From Yoonia vestfoldensis (lineage in GTDB: Bacteria; Pseudomonadota; Alphaproteobacteria; Rhodobacterales; Rhodobacteraceae), in the NCBI RefSeq assembly GCF_002158905.1, contig NZ_CP021431.1, positions 930,001-994,000 on the forward strand: DNA of 64,000 nt, in the 5' to 3' direction. The notes beneath the pieces were generated by a model. The model had not been told where the DNA came from, did not search any database, and saw only the letters and a list, made by a program, of their open reading frames with translations. The position numbers and the translations under genes were made by a program. Positions 17,913-25,543 of the stretch are shown one piece after another; the stretch's first letter is position 1, and the number at the start of each line of letters is the position of its first letter.

Positions 17913-18317
17913 TTAGGGATAAAGCACGATCAGCACGGCCAGTGCCACCAATGCCAGCACCGCAACCATCGTCAATGCGGCATTGCTGGGCCGCGACGGG
18001 GCGATCTTTGGCTCTGGCTGCGCGCCGGGATGGACCCCGGTCCCGGGATGGGCCGCGGGATGGGCGCTGTCCACACCGGGCACATGCACTGCCTCCTGAT
18101 CATCGTGGCCGTCATCATCAGCATCATCGCGGCGATGTTCCTGTTGCTGCGCCATGCGCAGCTGCGCGGGGCTGGCGGGGGTGCCTGCGGCCTCGTCGTC
18201 AGTGCCAAGCGGGGCGGCTGCGGGATCGGGATAGGCGACCTTGTCGCGGCCTTCGCCGGCATCCAGATCGGCGCGCAGACGCGCGGCATTCTGGGCTTTA
18301 TCCGTTGGATCTGCCAT
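17913..18317 (-). CDS. Acidic protein with C-terminal membrane anchor
   Basis: A 134-residue protein: a polar Asp/Ala/His-rich cytoplasmic part with a DDADDDGHDD patch, then one C-terminal hydrophobic helix (about 113-132) and almost nothing after it, a tail-anchored layout. GAAGGAGG stands at the right distance before the ATG. It has its own EcfG-type promoter. No family recognised. Confidence 0.7.
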   Translation of the reverse strand: MADPTDKAQNAARLRADLDAGEGRDKVAYPDPAAAPLGTDDEAAGTPASPAQLRMAQQQEHRRDDADDDGHDDQEAVHVPGVDSAHPAAHPGTGVHPGAQPEPKIAPSRPSNAALTMVAVLALVALAVLIVLYP

Positions 18318-18345
18318 TTAAGCCTCCTTCATGTGATGCGGTTTC

Positions 18346-18370
18346 AACCCGCCGCAAAGGGCTTTGTTCC
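18346..18370 (-). promoter_or_regulatory. EcfG-type promoter for tail-anchored protein
   Basis: Minus strand: GGAAC (18370-18366), 16-bp spacer, GGTT (18349-18346), 28 bp from the ATG at 18317. Confidence 0.65.
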
Positions 18371-18397
18371 GCGCGCCAAAGGCACCGCAGCGCAGCA

Positions 18398-18895
18398 TCA
18401 GTCAAAGGTGATATGCTTGCGCACACCGCGTTTATCGGGGCTGTCGTCTGTGGCTGCGGGGACATGCCAGGCGTGATGCGACCCGCCCTGGGGCTGCGCC
18501 CATATCGCCGCGCTTTCAAGGTCGAGCGCGATCAGCATCAAGGCGGGATCATCCTTGCCATCCACGAAATGATCTGCGGCCGATGTCTGCCACAGGGCGT
18601 CAAGAACGGCTTTGTCCTGGCGCTGCGCAATCGGGCCGGACATGCAGGCATAAAAATCCTGCGCGCCTGAGATGATGACAAAATGCGCAACGCTGTCAGG
18701 GTGCAGCGCCTTGGCAAGATCAGTGTCGCTGGTGGTAAGAAACCACAGACAGCCAGCCTTGGCATCGACATGATGCGCCATCGGCTGCATATGCTGCCCG
18801 CTGCCGGTGATGCCCAGCATCCCGGCCTCGACCTGGGTGAGTTCGTGCCACAATGTGTCCTTGGGGTCGCTGCTTGCGCGGTCTAGATCGGTCAT
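18398..18895 (-). CDS. Pyridoxamine 5'-phosphate oxidase-like general stress protein
   Basis: A 165-residue split-barrel flavin-binding protein of the general stress protein 26 group (COG3871). The pattern of a short helix (LWHELTQVEAGMLGITG), a strand with GCLWFLTT, and WAQPQGG is typical. The family binds FMN or F420-like cofactors; a role in oxidative stress is inferred. It follows the two-helix gene at 18914 by 18 bp, so both probably use the promoter at 19200-19224. Confidence 0.85.
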   Translation of the reverse strand: MTDLDRASSDPKDTLWHELTQVEAGMLGITGSGQHMQPMAHHVDAKAGCLWFLTTSDTDLAKALHPDSVAHFVIISGAQDFYACMSGPIAQRQDKAVLDALWQTSAADHFVDGKDDPALMLIALDLESAAIWAQPQGGSHHAWHVPAATDDSPDKRGVRKHITFD

Positions 18896-18913
18896 CTGCT
18901 TGCCTCCTTGGGG

Positions 18914-19165
18914 TCATAAACTGTCGTCATCAAGGTTTGCCACAGCGACGATACTGGCCAAGGTGCCGAACAGAACCGCGCCTTGCACGAAGAACAGCAA
19001 GGTGGGCCAGCTGCTGTCATGGGCATGCAGCATGGTGCCGATACGGCCCGTATCGGTGCGGATCAACACAAGCCCAAAGGCGCAGCCCGCGACGGCACCG
19101 CGCATGAAATAGGTGATCAAAAAGCGCATCACCCGTGGCAGGGCTTCCCATTTGCGTCCGACCAT
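18914..19165 (-). CDS. Small two-helix membrane protein
   Basis: An 83-residue protein with two hydrophobic helices (near residues 16-37 and 51-73) and a short acidic end. I take the ATG at 19165, which has AAAGGA eight bases upstream; another ATG lies three codons earlier. It heads a two-gene unit with the flavin-binding stress protein. Family not recognised. Confidence 0.68.
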   Translation of the reverse strand: MVGRKWEALPRVMRFLITYFMRGAVAGCAFGLVLIRTDTGRIGTMLHAHDSSWPTLLFFVQGAVLFGTLASIVAVANLDDDSL

Positions 19166-19199
19166 CACCAGCATCCTTTCGCTATGGTCCTTGGGGCTT

Positions 19200-19224
19200 A
19201 ACGCGGCGGGCAGGGGGATGTTCC
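19200..19224 (-). promoter_or_regulatory. EcfG-type promoter for two-gene stress unit
   Basis: Minus strand: GGAAC (19224-19220), 16-bp spacer, CGTT (19203-19200): both boxes match the consensus exactly, 34 bp from the ATG at 19165. Confidence 0.72.
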
Positions 19225-19432
19225 GCAGCGCGGCAGGCGCAAAAAGGGGGAACTTCCCCCCCGCCTGCGGGTTGGGGGGATGAGTGGCGCGCATGTGTCA
19301 ACCGGACGTGATGGCATGAAGAACAAGGATGGTTTTTCCGGTTTCACGCCTTGGCCGAAGACAGCGCAATGGCTGCGATGTTTCGGAAAGCTTCTGTCCC
19401 ATCCATGTGCGCCGCTCGTCTTTGCCAAGCTG

Positions 19433-19470
19433 AAAAAGGCACCCCTGCGCTGGCAAGGGTGCCCTTTTTT
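19433..19470 (-). terminator. Strong bidirectional terminator
   Basis: GGCACCC (19438-19444) pairs with GGGTGCC (19457-19463), flanked by A5 on the left and T6 on the right, so it can act on both strands. It ends the leftward secreted-protein gene that stops at 19489. The rest of 19225-19488 shows no gene. Confidence 0.8.
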
Positions 19471-19488
19471 CATGGCGATGACAGCGGA

Positions 19489-20166
19489 TCAGTTGTCGCT
19501 GTCGGTCGCGTCATCGGCGTCTGTATCATCGCTGTCTGTATCATCGGCGTCCGAGGCGTCCGACTGGGCCTCGGCATCCACGACCAGCGTGACGCTGCCA
19601 TCGCCGGTTTGATCCATCAGCGCTGCGACCACATCCTCGTTGGCATAGCCCTCTTGGTCCAGCGCCCCGCGCAGGGCCTCGTTCTGTGCGATCGCGCGGC
19701 GCAGATTGTCGCGGTCATTGTCGAAATTGACCATGGCCTGATCCAGCATCGGTGCTGCGGGATCATCGGCATCGGCCAATGCGGATAGGGTGACGATGGT
19801 CACGTCGCTATCCTCGGGCAGGTCCGAGAAGGCGGATTCCCAATCCACATCTGCCGCCGAGGGCAGGCTTAGCTGTGCGATGATCACAAAGAAATCCATG
19901 TTTTCGCGATCAGCGCGGCGATCCGACGCCGTGTCAGTATCGTCGCCAGTATCATCGCCAGTGGCGTTGCCAGTAGCGTTGCCAGCATCGTCGCCCGCAT
20001 CATTGCTGTCGGTCTCATCGGCCTGATCGCCCGGCATCGGCGCGGGCATGATGTCGCTGGGCGAGGATCCCGGCAGCGGGGTTGGCTCGCTCGTCTGGCC
20101 TATGGCCATGGGCGATGTGGTGGCCATCAGAAAAGCGGCAAGTAGCAATCCATTCGTCTTGGTCAT
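19489..20166 (-). CDS. Secreted Asp-rich protein
   Basis: A 225-residue protein with a Sec signal peptide (about residues 1-23, cleavage near AIG-QT). A low-complexity acidic linker (GNATGNATGDDTGDDTDT) precedes a compact middle region (about 90-200) and another Asp/Ser-rich tail. It should be periplasmic or released and may bind cations through its acidic ends; that is inference. AAGGAGA precedes the ATG at 20166. No family recognised. Confidence 0.75.
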   Translation of the reverse strand: MTKTNGLLLAAFLMATTSPMAIGQTSEPTPLPGSSPSDIMPAPMPGDQADETDSNDAGDDAGNATGNATGDDTGDDTDTASDRRADRENMDFFVIIAQLSLPSAADVDWESAFSDLPEDSDVTIVTLSALADADDPAAPMLDQAMVNFDNDRDNLRRAIAQNEALRGALDQEGYANEDVVAALMDQTGDGSVTLVVDAEAQSDASDADDTDSDDTDADDATDSDN

Positions 20167-20212
20167 GTCAGTCTCTCCTTGGTTCGGGGGATCATGTGGT
20201 CCCGCGCCTAGA

Positions 20213-20237
20213 AACCTGCGCAGGGCCGGGCAGTTCC
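20213..20237 (-). promoter_or_regulatory. EcfG-type promoter for secreted Asp-rich protein
   Basis: Minus strand: GGAAC (20237-20233), 16-bp spacer, GGTT (20216-20213), 46 bp from the ATG. Confidence 0.62.
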
Positions 20238-20294
20238 CGCGATCGGGCGCTGCAGGACAGATATCGCCGATGCCGCCAGCTTGCGCGGCAGGCG

Positions 20295-20319
20295 GGAACA
20301 TCGCGCAAGCCATCAGGTT
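20295..20319 (+). promoter_or_regulatory. EcfG-type promoter for DUF892 gene
   Basis: GGAAC 20295-20299, 16-bp spacer, GGTT 20316-20319, 59 bp before the ATG at 20379. Confidence 0.6.
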
Positions 20320-20378
20320 GAGGGGCACCGGGCGCAGGCAATCCCGCCCGCGCCGTTGAAACGAAAAGGTGGACAAAC

Positions 20379-20879
20379 ATGGGTCTGTTTACAAAAGACA
20401 TCCAATCGATGGACGATCTCTATCTGCACACGCTCGAAGACATCTATTACGCCGAACAGCAGATCGAAAAAGCGCTGCCCAAGATGATCGACAAAGCATC
20501 CTCGGATACGCTGCGTCAGGCGTTCGACGCCCATTTGCACGAAACCAAGGAACAGATCGCGCGGCTGGAACAGGTCTTTGCCGAACTTGGCCAGCAGCCT
20601 AAAGGCGTGACCTGTCCGGCCATTGACGGGATCATCAAGGAAGCCAACGAGATTTCCAAGGAAATCGGCGATGCGCAGGTGCTGGATGCCGCCCTGGCCG
20701 CTGCCGCGCAGGCGGTCGAGCATTACGAGATCACCCGCTACGGGACGCTGATTGCCTGGTCAAAAGAACTAGGCCACACATCCTGCGCCGATATCCTGCA
20801 ACAGACGCTGTCCGAAGAAGAGGCGACAGATGAAAAGTTGACAAAGATCGCAACCGCACGGCTGAATCCCGCCGCCTGA
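20379..20879 (+). CDS. DUF892 (YciE/YciF-type) ferritin-like protein
   Basis: A 166-residue four-helix bundle protein of the YciF/DUF892 family. The conserved start MDDLYLHTLEDIYYAEQQIEKALPKM and the carboxylate/His pattern (HLHETKEQ, VEHYEITRYGTL) are those of the ferritin-like di-metal site. YciE and YciF are osmotic- and RpoS-induced in enterobacteria. The ribosome site is AAAAGGTGG. The EcfG-type promoter and a 10-bp GC hairpin after the gene make it a single-gene unit. Confidence 0.92.
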   Translation: MGLFTKDIQSMDDLYLHTLEDIYYAEQQIEKALPKMIDKASSDTLRQAFDAHLHETKEQIARLEQVFAELGQQPKGVTCPAIDGIIKEANEISKEIGDAQVLDAALAAAAQAVEHYEITRYGTLIAWSKELGHTSCADILQQTLSEEEATDEKLTKIATARLNPAA

Positions 20880-20914
20880 CGCCCGTGATCAGAACCTTGT
20901 GACACTAACTGGCA

Positions 20915-20943
20915 GCCGGGCGGCAACAGATCCGCCGCCCGGC
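20915..20943. terminator. GC-rich hairpin between convergent genes
   Basis: A perfect 10-bp stem (20915-20924 with 20934-20943) with a 9-base loop but no T run. It sits between the stops of two convergent genes and probably ends or protects both transcripts. Confidence 0.5.
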
Positions 20944-20953
20944 CGCGCTGCAT

Positions 20954-21199
20954 TTAATCGGCGGTGGCGGGGTTCTGCGCTGGCACGGTGGCGGTTGTCG
21001 GATCATCCGGTGCGGTGATCGACAGTGCCGGGTCCGTGGCTGGTGCCTGCGCATCTGTGGCATCTTGCGCATCGGTGACGACACCGCCCAGCCACCAGAC
21101 CAACAGAATCGCAACGAAAGCCCCCAGCGCGATAAAGCCGATCAGCGGGCCTCTGTGGCGTTTGACCTGGCGGTTCATGTTGTTTTCGGAATGGCTCAT
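20954..21199 (-). CDS. Small membrane-anchored Asp/Thr/Ala-rich protein
   Basis: An 81-residue protein: a basic start, one helix (about 19-39, LIGFIALGAFVAILLVWWLGG) and a low-complexity Asp/Ala/Thr/Pro tail likely in the periplasm. The ATG at 21199 has AGGAG upstream. It has an EcfG-type promoter 54 bp away. No family recognised. Confidence 0.7.
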   Translation of the reverse strand: MSHSENNMNRQVKRHRGPLIGFIALGAFVAILLVWWLGGVVTDAQDATDAQAPATDPALSITAPDDPTTATVPAQNPATAD

Positions 21200-21253
21200 G
21201 CAATGCTCCTGTCTGTTTGCTGCGCGCGAAAGCATCGCAGCTGATCAGGATAA

Positions 21254-21278
21254 AACCGCCGCAGGCCGCGAAGGTTCC
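21254..21278 (-). promoter_or_regulatory. EcfG-type promoter for small membrane protein at 21199
   Basis: Minus strand: GGAAC (21278-21274), 16-bp spacer, GGTT (21257-21254). Confidence 0.62.
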
Positions 21279-21306
21279 GTGACGGGCATGGCGCAACCGG
21301 GGCGCT

Positions 21307-21331
21307 GGAACCTTTCTTGCCAGCGCTGGTT
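21307..21331 (+). promoter_or_regulatory. EcfG-type promoter for 56-residue membrane protein
   Basis: GGAAC 21307-21311, 16-bp spacer, GGTT 21328-21331, 33 bp before the ATG at 21365. Its -35 lies only about 30 bp from that of the divergent promoter at 21254-21278. Confidence 0.65.
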
Positions 21332-21364
21332 GACCCGCTGACCCACAGCAGAAAGGAGATCATC

Positions 21365-21535
21365 ATGGAACCGGGCTATTTTTTGGCGGCGCTGTCGCTT
21401 TTCACCTTTGTTGCCGTCATCATCGTGGCGATGGTCAGCAAGAAAAAGACCCAAGACCGGCTGCATGACCCTGCGGCCCACCAGACCAAGAATAAATCCA
21501 CCCTTGCCAAGGATGCACCGAACGAACATCGCTAA
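21365..21535 (+). CDS. 56-residue membrane protein
   Basis: One hydrophobic helix (residues 5-24) followed by a basic KKKTQDR segment and a polar tail. The ribosome site AAAGGAG is nearly perfect. The gene is convergent with the mechanosensitive channel gene, 7 bp from its stop. Function unknown; its promoter places it in the stress group. Confidence 0.7.
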   Translation: MEPGYFLAALSLFTFVAVIIVAMVSKKKTQDRLHDPAAHQTKNKSTLAKDAPNEHR

Positions 21536-21542
21536 GGCCCGA

Positions 21543-22634
21543 TCAGTTTTCGTGATCTGGCCGCGACCGCGCGACCCGCAGGCGTGGCAGGGCCTGTGGA
21601 TATTCTGCCTGGATCCAGGCAATCAGCTTTTCGCGGATCTCGCAGCGCAGGTCCCAGACCAGGGGCGATGTTCGCGCGCTCATCAAGCCGCGCAGCGTCA
21701 GGGTGTCCGGCTCCGCTTCGGTCACTTGCAGATTGACGACATTGCCATCCCAATGCGGCGATGCCTTGACCAGGTCTTCAAGCTTGGCGCGGACCTTGGC
21801 GACCGGCACGGTGTAATCAAGATGCCATGTCACCGCGCCGATGATCGAGGCGCTTTCGCGGGTCCAGTTCTGAAATGGCTGTTCGATGAAATAGGAAAGC
21901 GGCACGACCATCCGCCGCCAATCCCAGATGCGCAGCACCACATAGGTGGCCGAGATTTCCTCGATCCAGCCCCATTCGCCCTCGACGATCACCACATCAT
22001 CCAGCCGGATCGGCTGGGTCAGGGCGATCTGGATGCCCGCGATCAGATTGGCCAGCACCGGACGCGCGGCAAAGCCGACCACCAGCCCTGCGGCCCCCGC
22101 CGAGGCAAATAGGCTGACCCCATATTGGCGCACGCCCTCGAAGCTCAGCAGCACGGCCCCTGTCGTCAGGATCACCACCACGATGTCGATGACGCGGCGC
22201 AGCACGCGGACCTGCGTGACATATTTGCGCGCTGCCAGGTTGTCCTCGGTGTCGAACCGGTACCGCAGAACCGATCGCTCGGTATAAAGATTGGTCAGCA
22301 GCAGGATCGTCCAGCCGATCAGGATGATCAGCATCACCATGCCCAGATGCTGCAAGCGGCTTTCCCAATTGCCGGGCAAGGACACATTGGGCAGCACCGT
22401 GATAAGCGCAATCAGCACAAAGCCCAGCCGCAAGGGCCGCCGGGCAGAGCGCAGCAAGCTGTCTGATATTCCCTGTTTGCTGCCGATCACGCGGGTCAAA
22501 AAGCGAAACACCAGCCGGTGCAGCACCAGCCCCGCCGCGATGCCAAGCAAGATCACCGCCAGCGGATAGATGCTGTCGGGCAGGGCTGCGAATAGCTGCG
22601 CGGCCTGGGCCATGATTTGTGTTGCTGTGTCCAC
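21543..22634 (-). CDS. Mechanosensitive channel of the MscS family
   Basis: A 363-residue membrane channel that opens under membrane tension and releases solutes after osmotic downshock. About four hydrophobic helices precede the MscS pore helix and beta domain (GVSLFASAGAAGLVVGFAARPVLANLIAG, then VEGEWGWIEEIS). The GTG at 22634 has AAGGA at the right distance; the open frame runs upstream to 22859 but without a ribosome site, and the ATG at 22613 also lacks one. No EcfG-type box was found upstream, unlike its neighbours. Confidence 0.88.
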   Translation of the reverse strand: MDTATQIMAQAAQLFAALPDSIYPLAVILLGIAAGLVLHRLVFRFLTRVIGSKQGISDSLLRSARRPLRLGFVLIALITVLPNVSLPGNWESRLQHLGMVMLIILIGWTILLLTNLYTERSVLRYRFDTEDNLAARKYVTQVRVLRRVIDIVVVILTTGAVLLSFEGVRQYGVSLFASAGAAGLVVGFAARPVLANLIAGIQIALTQPIRLDDVVIVEGEWGWIEEISATYVVLRIWDWRRMVVPLSYFIEQPFQNWTRESASIIGAVTWHLDYTVPVAKVRAKLEDLVKASPHWDGNVVNLQVTEAEPDTLTLRGLMSARTSPLVWDLRCEIREKLIAWIQAEYPQALPRLRVARSRPDHEN

Positions 22635-22780
22635 GCGCGTCCTTGCTGCTGGCCTTGGGTGCTTGCGGCCATCCGGGCCGCTGTGACCAAGCCAACGCGG
22701 CAAAGCGCGCCAAGGTTTCAGCAAAGATGCGATTTGCCATTTTGATGGCACCGGCCCGCCCGATGGCGCGCAGAATTGTC

Positions 22781-22805
22781 GGAACATCCGCCGCCACCGC
22801 AGGTT
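22781..22805 (+). promoter_or_regulatory. EcfG-type promoter for the small-peptide/DUF3618 operon
   Basis: GGAAC 22781-22785, 16-bp spacer, GGTT 22802-22805, 40 bp before the ATG of the 22-residue gene. Confidence 0.65.
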
Positions 22806-22845
22806 GCTGTGACCAGATGAAACGCAGCTTGGGAGTAACCGCATC

Positions 22846-22914
22846 ATGAACGCAATCATCTATCTGACGGGCCTCATCGTGGTGGTCCTTGCCGTTCTCT
22901 CGTTTGTCACCTGA
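22846..22914 (+). CDS. 22-residue hydrophobic membrane peptide
   Basis: Starts MNAIIYLTGLIV and ends VLSFVT: almost the whole peptide is one membrane helix. GGGAG lies upstream of the ATG and the next gene starts 18 bp after the stop. Very similar tiny proteins are known in alphaproteobacteria, usually unannotated because of their size. It is the first gene after the EcfG-type promoter at 22781, so a stress role is inferred. No stable fold or partner can be read from the sequence. Confidence 0.65.
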   Translation: MNAIIYLTGLIVVVLAVLSFVT

Positions 22915-22932
22915 CCCAGAAGGAGCCGAGAT

Positions 22933-23436
22933 ATGACACAATCCCCATCGCCAAAAAGACCTGCCACCCAGCCTGCCGACAAAACCGGCGCGCAGACCGC
23001 AAAGGCGCTGCGCGACAAGGCGCAGGATGCCGCAGGCAAAGTATCTGACGATCTATCCGACGCCGCCGACAAGACCCGCAGCGGCGCGGCGCGCAACGTC
23101 AAGGACATGGCCGACGCGCTGTCCACCGCCGCCGATCAACTGGACGACAATTCCACGCAAAGGCGGGTTTTCGACAGCCTGTCGGATCAATTGGACCAGG
23201 TCTCTGATGCGCTGCATCAAAAGGACATGGGCGAGATGATGCGCGATCTAAACGATCTGGCGCGCAATCATCCTGTGGCCTTTCTGGGCGGGGCCGCATT
23301 GCTGGGTTTCGCCGCCTCGCGCGTGATGACCGCTGGCGGCTCTGGCCGCGATAGCCGCAGCCGCGCGGGCAGGACCGCAGCCAAGCGCGCGGATACCCAG
23401 CCCCCCATGTCCACGCCCCCCACGACAGGAGTATGA
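22933..23436 (+). CDS. Amphipathic-helix protein with C-terminal membrane segment (DUF883-like layout)
   Basis: A 167-residue protein. Residues 18-110 are helical Ala/Asp/Lys-rich repeats (DKAQDAAGKVSDDLSDAADK), then comes a short hydrophobic hairpin NHPVAFLGGAALLGFAASRV near 118-137 and a basic tail. This layout resembles the ElaB/YqjD/DUF883 ribosome-tethering family and the CsbD-type stress proteins, but I cannot assign it firmly. AGGAG precedes the ATG. It overlaps the next gene at the ATGA. Confidence 0.75.
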   Translation: MTQSPSPKRPATQPADKTGAQTAKALRDKAQDAAGKVSDDLSDAADKTRSGAARNVKDMADALSTAADQLDDNSTQRRVFDSLSDQLDQVSDALHQKDMGEMMRDLNDLARNHPVAFLGGAALLGFAASRVMTAGGSGRDSRSRAGRTAAKRADTQPPMSTPPTTGV

Positions 23437-23438
23437 TC

Positions 23439-23828
23439 ATGACAAATGAAAAAACCGCCGGCGCAATCTTGAACGAGGCCATGACCCGCGTCAGCAATCT
23501 TGTGCGGGGCGAAATCGACCTTGCCCGCGCCGAATTGAACGAAAATGTCCGCGGTGCAGGCACGGCGATCGGCATGATCGTCGCGGCTGCCGTGGTGGCG
23601 CTGACCGCGCTCAATGTGCTGACCGCAGCACTGGTCGCGGCCTTGGCCGAGCTGGGCATTCCGGGCGGCTGGTCTGCGCTGATCGTGGGCGTGGCGCTGG
23701 CCCTGATCGCCTACCTGATGCTGCAAAAGGGCAAATCCGATTTGCAGCTTGCCTCGCTTGCGCCGACCCGCACGGCGGCGAATGTCAAACGTGACGCCCA
23801 GACCGTAAAGGAATCCTACAATGACTGA
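23439..23828 (+). CDS. Holin-superfamily-III-like membrane protein
   Basis: A 129-residue protein with an amphipathic N-terminal helix (VSNLVRGEIDLARAELNENV) and two close membrane helices (about 43-67 and 74-93), the layout of the Phage_holin_3_6/DUF1469 family. Despite the name these are common non-phage envelope proteins, and no phage gene is present here. AGGAG favours the ATG at 23439; an in-frame ATG at 23433 overlaps the previous stop. It overlaps the DUF3618 gene by 8 bp. Confidence 0.8.
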   Translation: MTNEKTAGAILNEAMTRVSNLVRGEIDLARAELNENVRGAGTAIGMIVAAAVVALTALNVLTAALVAALAELGIPGGWSALIVGVALALIAYLMLQKGKSDLQLASLAPTRTAANVKRDAQTVKESYND

Positions 23829-24792
23829 TCACCGTTCCCCCAAGGATATCGAACGCGAATTGGAACAGCAGCGCGAAGGGCTGGCGGATAGTCTTGACGA
23901 TCTCAAGGACAAGGTCTCGGTCGAGACGATGCTGCGCGAGGCGGCAACCCAGATCCGCGAGCACAGCGGCGAGATCGGCCATTCCGTCACTCGCGCGGTC
24001 AAGCAAAACCCGTTGGGCGTCGCGCTGACCGGTATCGGGCTGGCCTGGCTGATCTTTGGCGAAAGACGCAGCCCGTCGCCGCGCCGCGATGATGCCGCTG
24101 CCGCGCGGACGACTGATGCGCGCGACAGCCGGCATGACAGCGATGCCCCCTCTTGGGCGCGCATGACCGCCGCAATGGGCGCGGATGACAGCGATGACAG
24201 CCCGGCAGAGCGCGCCCGCGACGGGCTGAAAGACAGCGCAACGGCCCTGCGTGACCGTGGCGCCGATCTGCGCGCGCGTCTGTCCGAAGGCACCGAACAG
24301 CTGTCCGAAGAAGGCCGCGCCCGTGTTCTGGCCGCGCGCGAAAAAGCCTATGAAGCCCGCGCCACCCTGCGTGCAGGCATGGCAGAAACGCGTGACAAGG
24401 CGGCAGAGCTTTTCACCGAACAGCCGCTGATCGTGGGCGGTCTGGCGCTGGCTGTCGGTGCGGCGATCGGGGCGGCCTTGCCACAGACCCGCATCGAACA
24501 GGACCATTTTGGCGACACCGCCGATGAACTGTTGCAAGAGGCTGAACGCATCTATGCCGAGGAACGCGCAAAGCTTGGCGCCGTCGCGCAAAAGGCGGCC
24601 AAGGATATGGGCGAGGTGGTCGAGAAAGCCGCCTCTGACGCGGTTGACACTATCCGCCCGGCCGAGGATGGCACGGGTCCGGATCACGGCTCTGGCAAGC
24701 CTGCAAATCAGGCGGGCAAATCCGCGCAACAGGATGCATACATGCCGCCATCCGGGCCGCGCAAGGCCACGCCGGGCGATATTCCATCCTAA
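23821..24792 (+). CDS. DUF3618 domain protein
   Basis: A 323-residue protein. Residues 1-80 are the DUF3618 module (DIERELEQQREGLADSLDDL, then NPLGVALTGIGLAWLIFG). A long charged helical region rich in Ala/Arg/Glu follows, with a second hydrophobic stretch near residues 201-222 and another helical part. Two membrane-associated segments with long helices suggest a scaffold at the envelope; this is inference. It ends the four-gene unit that starts at 22846 and is followed by an 11-bp hairpin. Confidence 0.85.
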   Translation: MTDHRSPKDIERELEQQREGLADSLDDLKDKVSVETMLREAATQIREHSGEIGHSVTRAVKQNPLGVALTGIGLAWLIFGERRSPSPRRDDAAAARTTDARDSRHDSDAPSWARMTAAMGADDSDDSPAERARDGLKDSATALRDRGADLRARLSEGTEQLSEEGRARVLAAREKAYEARATLRAGMAETRDKAAELFTEQPLIVGGLALAVGAAIGAALPQTRIEQDHFGDTADELLQEAERIYAEERAKLGAVAQKAAKDMGEVVEKAASDAVDTIRPAEDGTGPDHGSGKPANQAGKSAQQDAYMPPSGPRKATPGDIPS

Positions 24793-24799
24793 GATGACA

Positions 24800-24833
24800 C
24801 CACCGGCGCGGCGCAATGGCGGCGCGCCGGTGG
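24800..24833 (+). terminator. Hairpin terminator after DUF3618 operon
   Basis: An 11-bp stem (24800-24810 with 24823-24833) is followed by CCTTTG, a weak T tract. Confidence 0.55.
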
Positions 24834-24902
24834 CCTTTGAAAAAGCGCAAGCTCAGGTGACGTGAGGTCGCGTGAATACAGGCAAAAGTTGAGACAGCCA
24901 GA

Positions 24903-24928
24903 GGAACCCGCAGCACCGCAGCGACGTT
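24903..24928 (+). promoter_or_regulatory. EcfG-type promoter in front of the sigma factor gene (autoregulation)
   Basis: GGAAC 24903-24907, 17-bp spacer, CGTT 24925-24928, 27 bp before the ATG. Both boxes match the consensus for alphaproteobacterial general-stress sigma factors exactly, as expected for positive autoregulation. Confidence 0.75.
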
Positions 24929-24955
24929 ATACCCATGTCAAAAGGGAGTAGCCCG

Positions 24956-25495
24956 ATGCAGCCTCACAGAACGAATACCCCCGCCGACACAGATGATGTC
25001 GACGACGTTCTGACGCATCTGCCCGCCCTGCGCGCCTATGCCCGCAGCCTGACCAGACAATATGACGACGCCGATGATCTGGTGCAGACAACGCTGGTCA
25101 AGGCGATTGCCAATATCTCTAAATACCAGCCGGGCACGAACCTGCGGGCGTGGCTGTTCACGATCATGCGCAACACTTTTCTGACCGATGTGCGCAAACG
25201 GACCCGCGAACAACCCGGGCTCAGCGATTGCGCCTCGACGCTGTCAGTCAGCCAGCCGACCCATGACGAACATATCGCCGGGCAACGGCTGATGCGTGCG
25301 ATTGGCAATCTGCCACGGCATTACCGCGAAATCTTGTTGCTGGTCGTTGTGCTGGGCGAAAGCTATGAAGAGGCGGCCCGGATATGCGATTGCGCCATCG
25401 GCACCGTCAAAAGCCGCGTCAACCGCGCGCGCAACCTGCTGATCGAGGATCTGGGGACAAGCGATTTTTTCGACGTGATCGAAGCCCGCCGGTAA
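24956..25495 (+). CDS. EcfG-like (ECF15-type) RNA polymerase sigma factor
   Basis: A 179-residue extracytoplasmic-function sigma factor with only regions 2 and 4. Region 2 (about 20-80) contains YDDADDLVQTTLVKAI and LRAWLFTIMRN. Region 4 (about 110-165) contains LPRHYREILLLVVVLG and a helix-turn-helix ending GTVKSRVNRARNLL. The region 4 helix SYEEAARICDCAIGTVKSR is close to that of EcfG, the general stress sigma factor held by NepR and released by PhyR. The ATG at 24956 has AAAAGGGAG upstream. The exact EcfG-type promoter in front and at least 17 similar promoters around it support the call. PhyR is not in the window. Confidence 0.85.
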   Translation: MQPHRTNTPADTDDVDDVLTHLPALRAYARSLTRQYDDADDLVQTTLVKAIANISKYQPGTNLRAWLFTIMRNTFLTDVRKRTREQPGLSDCASTLSVSQPTHDEHIAGQRLMRAIGNLPRHYREILLLVVVLGESYEEAARICDCAIGTVKSRVNRARNLLIEDLGTSDFFDVIEARR

Positions 25496-25543
25496 AGACG
25501 GGCCGCCGTGGCGCGGATGATCGGCGCGGGCTGTGCCCTGCGA

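Noticed and set aside
23439..23828. Holin-like gene as evidence of a prophage
   Set aside because: No structural, integrase or lysis genes nearby; the family is common in non-phage envelope operons and the gene sits in a stress operon.
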